From positions 1 to 9,616 of the forward strand of contig JAJZYC010000047.1 in the NCBI GenBank assembly GCA_021806125.1: 9,616 nucleotides of DNA, written 5' to 3'. Position 1 is the stretch's first letter; the number at the start of each line of letters is the position of its first letter. This document shows, piece after piece, positions 1 through 4,807 of this stretch. The position numbers and the translations under genes were made by a program. The notes below the pieces were generated by a model that saw nothing but the letters and a program-made list of their open reading frames with translations, had not been told where the DNA came from and searched no databases. Source of the stretch: a bacterium. Its GTDB lineage: Bacteria > SZUA-79 > Acidulodesulfobacterales > Acidulodesulfobacteraceae.

Positions 1-1620
1 GGAAAGATTTATAAGGGTTCTTTTTTTATCCGTAGGCGTTCGAATTTTATTTCCTTAATATTGGCAAAAAAATTTAAAATAAATAAAACGACAAAAAACG
101 GTTTATCGTTAAAATTTTTCCAGCCGTATCCGTATAATTTTAAGCCGTCGAACAAAAAAATTCACAGAGCTTTAGTTTTATTGGATAAATATCATATGAT
201 AAAATTAAAGAATATAAGCGTCGTTTATATTCATTTAAGGCGGAGTTTATGGTTAAAGCCGCCTTTATACTCAAACACCCTCTTAGTAAATTCGCGTTTC
301 GGCAATATTTTTCCAACTTTCTATATTTACCAAAAATTAAATATAATTAAAGGATTAATTTATCTGGGTATAATTAATGATGGAAGAATATTAAAAAAAA
401 TAAACAAGAGCGGCAGTTTATTTTATTCTCAAAATTTACAAAAACTTTCTTTTATCGGATTTAAAAAATTTTTAAACGCTTATATAAAAAGAAACCCGGA
501 TTTAAAAAATACGGTTAAAGGTTTTAATTTCATTCAGGGCGTCAACACCGTTATAAATTATCCCATATTCCCATTATCTTATCTTTACTTTACCGGTTTT
601 TTCCGAACATACAGGTTAAAAAACGGCGTTTATTATTATAATAACGATTTAAACCTTATAAGTTATAAAAAAATAAAACAAAAAATTTTAAATCGAAAGA
701 AAAAAGATCATTATGCCCTATTCTTGAGCGGTGCAGGAGGAAATATAAGTCCCAACAGTGGAAGAACGGAGGGGTATCTTAATTTTACGCTGACAAAAAG
801 ATACAGTTATAGAAACGGCATCTTATTTAATATATTTAAAAATTATTACAATAGGGGCATGAGCTTAGGCTTCTCGCATCAATTAGGAAGATTTTTTCCG
901 GTTTCGCAGATTTACAGGCAGTCGGTTTCCGGTTTAGTAAATCTGATGGAAATAAGCCAATCCGCTTCGGGGGATTCCATAATTTATCAAAATACAAAAA
1001 GGTTGGCGGAATTTACTTTGGGTTACAGCTATAATTCCGTCGATTACAATATCAATCCGGGATACGGCTCTTCGTTTAATTTTTCTTATAATATAGCCAA
1101 TTCCAACATCCTATCTCCGTTTTCTTTTAGCCAGTTTATTTTGCAGTACGTTAAAAATTTTGAAATTAATGCAGACAATATAGTGGCTCTAAAAGGTATA
1201 GGCGTTTTTGCCGACGGAAGCATTCCCGCCGCACTAGATTATTACTTGGGAGGCATTAACGGCATTATGGGTATGCCGGCAAGCCTGCCGTTTGTCAATA
1301 ACGATACTCTTATTGCCGAAACCGATTACAGAAGAAACATCTGCCGCGGCTTAAATCTGAACCTGATAGATAATCTTTTTGATATAACGGCGGTTACGGG
1401 CGATATAATAGGCGGCGCGGGGAAATTGGGAGATACCGTTCCGGCGGTTATCCATAACGGCGGTATTTACAGTTTTGCAGGACTCGGAATACATTTAAAA
1501 ACCTACTTTTTCGGTATTTATCCAGAAATGATAAGCATTTATGCTGCAAAAGCATTCGGAACCGGCGTCAGTTCCGAATACGGCGTCAGATATTATTTCG
1601 GATTAAACCAGCCTTTTTAA
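1..1620 (+). CDS. Outer-membrane beta-barrel protein, BamA/D15-like C-terminus (5' partial)
   Basis: The frame is open from base 1 with no stop, so the gene almost certainly begins left of the window. A TTG at 61 could serve as a start, but no Shine-Dalgarno sequence precedes it, and I treat 539 codons as the visible C-terminal part. The last ~300 residues look like amphipathic beta strands separated by Gly/Asn turns. They include a YYLGGINGIMGMPA stretch resembling the LGG-x-RGY region of surface-antigen (D15/Omp85) barrels, and a terminal strand ending ...YYFGLNQPF, where a final Phe is typical of BAM substrates. The first ~200 residues are Lys/Ile/Tyr/Asn-rich and unassigned; they could be the end of a periplasmic domain such as a beta-propeller. 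Inferred role: an outer-membrane barrel, possibly in secretion or surface display. No terminator is evident after the stop. The barrel call is moderately sure; the family is uncertain. Confidence 0.6.
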   Translation, partial: GKIYKGSFFIRRRSNFISLILAKKFKINKTTKNGLSLKFFQPYPYNFKPSNKKIHRALVLLDKYHMIKLKNISVVYIHLRRSLWLKPPLYSNTLLVNSRFGNIFPTFYIYQKLNIIKGLIYLGIINDGRILKKINKSGSLFYSQNLQKLSFIGFKKFLNAYIKRNPDLKNTVKGFNFIQGVNTVINYPIFPLSYLYFTGFFRTYRLKNGVYYYNNDLNLISYKKIKQKILNRKKKDHYALFLSGAGGNISPNSGRTEGYLNFTLTKRYSYRNGILFNIFKNYYNRGMSLGFSHQLGRFFPVSQIYRQSVSGLVNLMEISQSASGDSIIYQNTKRLAEFTLGYSYNSVDYNINPGYGSSFNFSYNIANSNILSPFSFSQFILQYVKNFEINADNIVALKGIGVFADGSIPAALDYYLGGINGIMGMPASLPFVNNDTLIAETDYRRNICRGLNLNLIDNLFDITAVTGDIIGGAGKLGDTVPAVIHNGGIYSFAGLGIHLKTYFFGIYPEMISIYAAKAFGTGVSSEYGVRYYFGLNQPF

Positions 1621-1644
1621 TTTTTTATATTTTTATTGTATAAT
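1616..1644 (+). promoter_or_regulatory. Candidate promoter for the nitroreductase gene
   Basis: A perfect TATAAT lies at 1639-1644. A poor -35 (TTTAAT, 1616-1621) sits 17 bases upstream and overlaps the stop of the preceding gene. Start of transcription would be near 1651, leaving a leader of about 100 bases. The region is AT-rich, so a chance match is possible. Confidence 0.35.
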
Positions 1645-1738
1645 GTATCGAAAGACATAACAGCCCGATAATTTAAATTTAATAACGTAAAAAATAAGGC
1701 GCAGAAAGCGAGCGCAAACTATATAAAATAAAAAATAC

Positions 1739-1744
1739 AAGGAG
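1739..1744 (+). promoter_or_regulatory. Ribosome binding site deciding a TTG start
   Basis: AAGGAG ends 8 bases before TTG 1753. No ATG or GTG start fits the conserved nitroreductase N-terminus, so this site settles the unusual start codon. Confidence 0.75.
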
Positions 1745-1752
1745 AAGGAAAA

Positions 1753-2349
1753 TTGGATATAGTTGAAGCCGTTAAAACAAGAAAAAGCATTCGGAAATAT
1801 GAACGGGAAGACGTAGATTTAAATCTGATTAAAAAAATTATCGAAATTTCAGTTAATTCTCCAAGCGGAGGCAACGCGCAAAACTGGTTTACTTATATAA
1901 TTAAAAATAAAGATATTCTCAACAGGATGAGGGGTCAAGTCGAAACGGTTTATAAAAAGGTAACCGGCAAAGACGCTCCCGGCGTTTACGCATTTTTTAA
2001 CGAAGCCCCTGTCGTGCTTGCTGTTGTTCAAAAACCTTATATCGGCAGTCTCGATAACATACTAGAAAGGGAAGATAAAAATCGAAATTACGACAGAAAG
2101 TTTATAGTTAATCCCGGACTTCAAGGCGTTTCAAGTTTTATAACGCATATCCTGCTTATCGCCCATAACGAGGGACTGGGAGCATGCTGGATGACCGGTC
2201 CGTTAATCGCCAAGCCTGAAATAGAAAGCATACTGGGAGTAAGGAAGCCCGATAATCTTGTCGCATTAATTCCCATAGGAAAACCCGTGGAAAGACAGTC
2301 TAAATCATCCAGAATGGACGTAGATGAGGTAATTAAAATTATCGAATAA
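1753..2349 (+). CDS. Nitroreductase family FMN-dependent oxidoreductase
   Basis: 198 residues, a normal size for the family. Such proteins are cytoplasmic FMN flavoproteins that move electrons from NAD(P)H to nitroaromatics, quinones or other acceptors. Visible family features are the N-terminal RKSIRKY block (Arg10, Ser12, Arg14, FMN phosphate contacts), SPSGGNAQNW at 36-45, GLGACWM at 141-147, and the closing IPIGKP at 173-178. The start is TTG with a good AAGGAG upstream. The gene stands alone, 132 bases after the barrel gene and convergent with the TSUP permease gene. No second domain such as a ferredoxin is fused. The natural substrate cannot be read from sequence; members also serve in cofactor biosynthesis (BluB-like) or dehalogenation, but no marker of those is evident. 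The family call is firm and the specific role unknown. Confidence 0.93.
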   Translation: MDIVEAVKTRKSIRKYEREDVDLNLIKKIIEISVNSPSGGNAQNWFTYIIKNKDILNRMRGQVETVYKKVTGKDAPGVYAFFNEAPVVLAVVQKPYIGSLDNILEREDKNRNYDRKFIVNPGLQGVSSFITHILLIAHNEGLGACWMTGPLIAKPEIESILGVRKPDNLVALIPIGKPVERQSKSSRMDVDEVIKIIE

Positions 2350-2360
2350 AAGGACAAATC

Positions 2361-2397
2361 TTAGACTTATGGTGCTTAAGCGGCGTCTAATTTTATT
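2361..2397 (+). terminator. Weak candidate terminator after the nitroreductase gene
   Basis: TTAGAC at 2361-2366 pairs with GTCTAA at 2385-2390 and is followed by TTTTATT. The loop contains the palindrome GCTTAAGC. The six-pair stem is weak and the T run is interrupted, so this is a tentative call. Confidence 0.3.
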
Positions 2398-2498
2398 CCA
2401 GTCGATTAGGGGGTGGTGAGGCTAATGCATTATCAAAAATAATATAATAGAAAATATTTATTACAGCGCAGTATATAAAATTTAATATTTATCGGTAA

Positions 2499-3245
2499 TT
2501 AAAAAGAATGTATTATTAGGCCGATAGACGCTAAAGATAAAATTATTAATACCGAATAATAAAAAGTTTTTTGATTTATTTTAAAATGCATCTTGTTTCC
2601 TAAAAACAGACCTATTAATAAAGACGGTATAAGTAAGCCGGAAAATCTTAAAACTTTCACAGTTATTAGCCCGAACGATATATAAATAGCAGCCCTAACG
2701 ATACTGTCGGTAATGGCGACTATCTGGAACGTAGCCCGAAACGTACGTTTGTCATGGTGTTTCATCTGCAGGTAAGCTACGATAGGCGGACCGCCTCCGC
2801 CGTATAAACTGCCTATAAAACCTCCCAGAAAACCTAACGGAACTCCTACCGTGTTTTTAACGTAAGGCAGTTTATCCTGCTTTACTTTGAGAGCATATAT
2901 TATATACATCAAAATAAAAATACCCAGAAAAATTGTAAGTTTTTGCGGATCTGCATATTTTAATATATAAGCTCCCAGCAAAAGCCCTAAAACAGTCGAG
3001 GGCAGTAAGTATGAAAGGTCGTTCCACTTTACTTCTTTAAAATCATATGCTCCAAGTATTATGCTTCCTATAAAATCAAGTATAAATACTGCTGGAACAG
3101 TAATTTTTATAGGGAGCATGATTGTTAAAAAGGAAACCGATATTAAACCGGAACCAAAACCAATGGTTGCCCTAACGAAGAATGCGAATAGAATGATTAA
3201 TATTCCGGCAATTACGTCAAATATAGGTATTGATATAAAGTTCAT
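2499..3245 (-). CDS. TSUP (TauE/SafE) family membrane permease
   Basis: 248 residues with about eight hydrophobic segments, typical for the TauE/SafE family of inner-membrane exporters and permeases for sulfite, sulfoacetate and related organic anions. Two internal repeats are visible. The first has FVRATIGFGSGLISVSFL (23-40). The second has GFIGSLYGGGGPPIVAYLQ (142-160), the glycine/proline-rich block characteristic of the family's second half. A short charged loop (KVKQDKLPYVKN, 120-131) separates the halves. The ATG at 3245 is preceded by no clear Shine-Dalgarno sequence. It lies 15 bases after the stop of the tetR remnant on the same strand, so the two were probably once one transcription unit in which a TetR-type repressor controlled the permease. 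Substrate unknown; sulfur-anion export is only the family default. Confidence 0.9.
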   Translation of the reverse strand: MNFISIPIFDVIAGILIILFAFFVRATIGFGSGLISVSFLTIMLPIKITVPAVFILDFIGSIILGAYDFKEVKWNDLSYLLPSTVLGLLLGAYILKYADPQKLTIFLGIFILMYIIYALKVKQDKLPYVKNTVGVPLGFLGGFIGSLYGGGGPPIVAYLQMKHHDKRTFRATFQIVAITDSIVRAAIYISFGLITVKVLRFSGLLIPSLLIGLFLGNKMHFKINQKTFYYSVLIILSLASIGLIIHSF

Positions 3246-3260
3246 TCAGATTAAATCAAT

Positions 3261-3501
3261 TTATTTAAATTTTTCAAATAATTCTTGATATTGAGAAAAC
3301 ACTTCTCTAATAAAATCCTTCGCTCTGTGAGGATTTAGAAAGCATTATGAATCCTTCGAATGAACCTATAATGAAACTTGCCGAGCTTTTAATATTTATA
3401 TTTTTATTGATTATTTTTTTTAAGTATCGCTTTTTTAAAGCTTTTTCGATAAAATGACGCCATAAATCGATAACTTTTCTTTTAAGCAATTTAATTTCCA
3501 C
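3261..3501 (-). pseudogene. TetR-family regulator remnant (C-terminal part, frameshifted)
   Basis: From a GTG at 3501 the reading frame gives a helical segment with INIKSSASFIIGSFEGFIML, which resembles the dimerisation/ligand domain end of TetR regulators (usual pattern: A-x-F-I-x-x-x-E-G-x-x-x-L-A/S-K). That frame hits TAG at 3307. Skipping one base near 3316-3323 restores a continuation, DFIREVFSQYQELFEKFK, ending at the stop 3261-3263. This is a plausible TetR C-terminal helix, so a one-base insertion is inferred. The whole DNA-binding helix-turn-helix and about the first 110 residues are absent; upstream the frame closes at a TAA inside the 76-bp hairpin. The remnant therefore cannot bind DNA as a classical TetR. 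It lies directly before the TSUP permease gene. The TetR assignment is from pattern only. Confidence 0.6.
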
Positions 3502-3504
3502 AAA

Positions 3505-3580
3505 AATGTCGAATCCGCATTAATTTAAAGTTATAAAATTATACAATATAACTATAATAATTATATGCGGATTAGACATT
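3505..3580. repeat. 76-bp imperfect hairpin element
   Basis: Arms AATGTCGAATCCGCAT (3505-3520) and ATGCGGATTAGACATT (3565-3580) match at 15 of 16 positions as an inverted repeat. The AT-rich interior is itself partly self-complementary (AGTTATA at 3529-3535 against TATAACT at 3547-3553). It abuts the broken 5' end of the tetR remnant. It could be a small non-autonomous mobile element, a dispersed palindromic repeat or an old operator; no flanking duplication is clear. Confidence 0.6.
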
Positions 3581-3694
3581 AAAATAAACTAAAAAGTTAA
3601 CTGCTGGTATCCGTCGGACATAAATCCTGCTATTGCCTATCCGACGTGGACAAGTTCCATTTTTTTACCGGTTAAAATAGGGGCAGCCGTATTC

Positions 3695-3766
3695 TTAAGC
3701 TAATGCAACACGCGCTTGAGGAATGATATTATTGGCGAGAACCTGTTCATAAGCTTCCAACCGCTG
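3695..3766 (-). pseudogene. Possible scrap of a TolC-type outer-membrane efflux protein
   Basis: Twenty-three codons between stops encode a helical piece containing AYEQVLANNIIPQARVAL. This recalls the coiled-coil segment of CzcC/TolC-like efflux proteins (commonly ...Y-x-x-x-I-L-P-Q-A-x-x-A-L...). Such genes are common partners of TetR regulators, and this lies upstream of the tetR remnant on the same strand. The piece is so short that chance similarity is a real possibility. Confidence 0.22.
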
Positions 3767-3790
3767 CTATTAAAATCGGTTATTTTTCTT

Positions 3791-3844
3791 TTATAAACAC
3801 TATTTCGAGTACTTGTTTATCAGATGATATAATAGTGTTTATAA
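3791..3844. repeat. Perfect 14-bp inverted repeat, 26-base loop
   Basis: TTATAAACACTATT (3791-3804) and AATAGTGTTTATAA (3831-3844) are exact reverse complements. The element lies 22 bases beyond the antitoxin stop. Neither strand has a T run after the stem, so it is not a standard intrinsic terminator. A regulator site, a transposon-end relic or an mRNA 3'-end stabilising hairpin are alternatives. Confidence 0.65.
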
Positions 3845-3866
3845 GTCGATAATATAGTGGATTATT

Positions 3867-4142
3867 TTAAGCAAAGATTATTTTTAATTTTTTCCCAAGT
3901 GCTGCAGCCGTCCGCTCAAGAGTCGAAATCTTAATATCCTCGGCGTGGTTTTCAATTCTCGAAATAGCCGTTTTTTTTGTCTTAAGCTTAACGGCAAGTT
4001 CTTCCTGGGTTAATCCGGCAGATTCGCGCATCTGACGAAGCGTAGCACCGATTTTAAACTGTTCGTATCTTTCATCGAAACCCTTTTCAAAAGACGGGTC
4101 TATTTTTTTTCTATTCTCTATGTATTTCTTTAAATCGCTCAT
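3867..4142 (-). CDS. higA: HigA-type antitoxin, XRE-family helix-turn-helix
   Basis: 91 residues. A basic, helical N-terminus (1-30) is followed by a Cro/C1-type helix-turn-helix (about 33-87). The recognition region GLTQEELAVKLKTKKTAISR is at 43-62, followed by IEN and by LERTAAALGKKLKIIF at 75-90, as in HigA-like antitoxins. In intact modules this protein neutralises a RelE-superfamily HigB mRNA interferase and represses its own promoter. The ATG overlaps the stop of the toxin remnant (TAATG), the usual arrangement for toxin-first higBA pairs, and an AAGAGG ribosome site lies within the toxin's surviving 3' end. The reading frame is intact with no missing HTH residues, although its toxin is broken. 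It may persist as a stand-alone repressor or protect against a related toxin elsewhere. Confidence 0.88.
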   Translation of the reverse strand: MSDLKKYIENRKKIDPSFEKGFDERYEQFKIGATLRQMRESAGLTQEELAVKLKTKKTAISRIENHAEDIKISTLERTAAALGKKLKIIFA

Positions 4143-4295
4143 TAGCTGCCTCTTTTTATAAAATCAGATTTATATTTCTCCAAGGTTTAAAACCCGGATA
4201 ATCTTCTGGGCGGCCTTCCCGTCTAAGAAATCCAGCAATTCTTTTACCGGCCATCTTTCTTCTTTCGTCTTGTAAAAGATAATGGTTCTGTGCAT
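4142..4295 (-). pseudogene. higB: HigB-type toxin with internal deletion
   Basis: From ATG 4295 the frame reads MHRTIIFYKTKEERWPVKEL and on to ...KAAQKIIRVLNL. This is the recognisable N-terminus of HigB/Gp49-like RelE-superfamily mRNA interferases (IFYKT-x-x-G/R-x-PV-x-E-x-L). It stops after 41 residues at 4170. A second frame over the same end encodes LEKYKSDFIKRGS, then TAA overlapping the antitoxin ATG, and looks like the normal toxin C-terminus (...A-E-K-Y-R-x-D-F...). Family members are about 100-120 residues, so roughly 55-65 central residues are gone. These would include the core beta strands and the basic catalytic residues, and the junction is out of frame. An active nuclease is very unlikely. 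The remnant still carries the antitoxin's ribosome site. The family call rests on the N-terminal motif and the operon position. Confidence 0.75.
4149..4154 (-). promoter_or_regulatory. Ribosome binding site of the antitoxin gene
   Basis: AAGAGG on the - strand lies 6 bases before the antitoxin ATG (4142-4140), inside the surviving 3' end of the toxin gene. It would let the antitoxin be translated although upstream toxin translation now ends early at 4170. Confidence 0.6.
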
Positions 4296-4299
4296 ATTT

Positions 4300-4321
4300 T
4301 ATGTTAACTTATATGTTAACT
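4300..4321. promoter_or_regulatory. Likely antitoxin operator, tandem GTTAAC palindromes
   Basis: TATGTTAACT occurs twice (4300-4309 and 4312-4321) with a 12-base period. Each copy centres on the palindrome GTTAAC. They cover the spacer and -10 of the higBA promoter, where a bound XRE antitoxin would block polymerase. Confidence 0.6.
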
Positions 4322-4329
4322 ATTGTCAA
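4301..4329 (-). promoter_or_regulatory. higBA promoter, predicting a leaderless transcript
   Basis: On the - strand a perfect -35 TTGACA (4329-4324) is followed after 17 bases by TAACAT (4306-4301), a 4/6 match to TATAAT. Transcription would begin near 4294, essentially at the toxin ATG (4295), and that ATG has no Shine-Dalgarno sequence. The toxin message is therefore predicted to be leaderless. Confidence 0.6.
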
Positions 4330-4387
4330 GGGTTATATTATTTATTTCAGTGTACTGTAAAGCACTTGATATTATAGGGTTTTTTAA

Positions 4388-4464
4388 TGGTGCGTCCAGC
4401 AGGATTCGAACCTGCGACCCACAGCTTAGAAGGCTGTTGCTCTATCCAACTGAGCTATGAACGC
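4388..4464 (-). tRNA. tRNA-Arg (anticodon TCT)
   Basis: A 77-base cloverleaf folds completely. The acceptor stem is GCGTTCA/TGGACGC (one T-G pair), the D stem GCTC/GAGC, the anticodon stem ACAGC/GCTGT with loop CTTCTAA, the variable loop GGGTC, and the T stem GCAGG/CCTGC with loop TTCGAAT. The 3' CCA is encoded. Anticodon TCT reads AGA (and AGG by wobble), fitting an AT-rich genome. No intrinsic terminator is evident downstream, so transcripts may run toward the higBA remnant. Confidence 0.97.
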
Positions 4465-4807
4465 ATAGAAGGAAAATATATTCATTTAAATAATATCATT
4501 TATACTAATTTCTGTCAAATCGACAGGCTTATCGGACGGCCTATTTAGCCTTCCTTAGCTTTTTGCGCCACCGCTTTTTTAGCCGTCTTCCGCTAATTAT
4601 TTAATTCTTTAAATATCCCTGATTTAATTTTTCTTTTTTAACATAAAAATCCGTAAATCCTCTGAAAATAAACCGTTAAATATATTTTGTAACATTAATT
4701 TAACAAAAATTTAATATAAACGAAACAAAAGCTTCATAATATTTACATATTAAAAAAATATAATTGAATTATATTTAAAATTAATTTAATTATAAAAACA
4801 AAAAATT
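4465..4807. other. 343-base divergent intergenic region between tRNA-Arg and the pilus operon
   Basis: The half next to the tRNA gene holds its promoter. The other half (about 4600-4807) is extremely AT-rich and should contain the promoter of the secretin operon. The best guess is TTGAAT (4764-4769) with an AT-rich -10 around 4787-4793, but such matches are cheap in this composition. No Shine-Dalgarno sequence precedes the secretin ATG. A 15-codon Lys/Ala-rich frame (4545-4592, - strand) is too short to call. No riboswitch or RNA gene was recognised. Confidence 0.5.
4490..4518 (-). promoter_or_regulatory. Strong sigma-70-type promoter of tRNA-Arg
   Basis: On the - strand a perfect TTGACA (4518-4513), a 17-base spacer and TATTAT (4495-4490, 5/6 match) place the transcript start near 4483. 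That is about 19 bases before the mature tRNA 5' end. The -35 overlaps a small palindrome, CTGTCAAATCGACAG (4512-4526). Confidence 0.75.

Larger units (their letters stand above)
3502..3866. other. 365-base non-coding, degraded interval
   Basis: No intact gene is visible between the tetR remnant and the antitoxin. The interval holds the 76-bp hairpin, a smaller inverted repeat (CGTCGGA around 3612-3618 against TCCGACG around 3640-3646), a possible coding scrap on the - strand (3695-3766), and the perfect 14-bp inverted repeat at 3791-3844. Short frames on both strands are interrupted by stops, as expected of decayed coding DNA. Confidence 0.6.

Noticed and set aside
61..63. TTG at 61 as the true start of the first gene
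   Set aside because: The frame stays open back to base 1 and no Shine-Dalgarno sequence precedes 61, so a 5'-partial gene is the better reading.
3647..3668. Small hairpin TGGA-CAAGT-TCCA followed by a T run as a terminator
   Set aside because: The stem is only four pairs and no + strand gene ends nearby.
3601..3860. Repeat-rich interval as a CRISPR array
   Set aside because: The repeats are inverted pairs of different sequence, with no regularly spaced direct repeats and no cas gene nearby.
4512..4526. CTGTCAAATCGACAG palindrome as an operator over the tRNA -35
   Set aside because: The five-base arms are short, and the TTGACA -35 itself explains half of the symmetry.
4545..4592. Lys/Ala-rich frame (RKTAKKAVAQKAKEG) on the - strand resembling a histone-H1-like or ribosomal-protein tail
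   Set aside because: It is only 15 codons between stops and low in complexity, and it overlaps no upstream coding frame.
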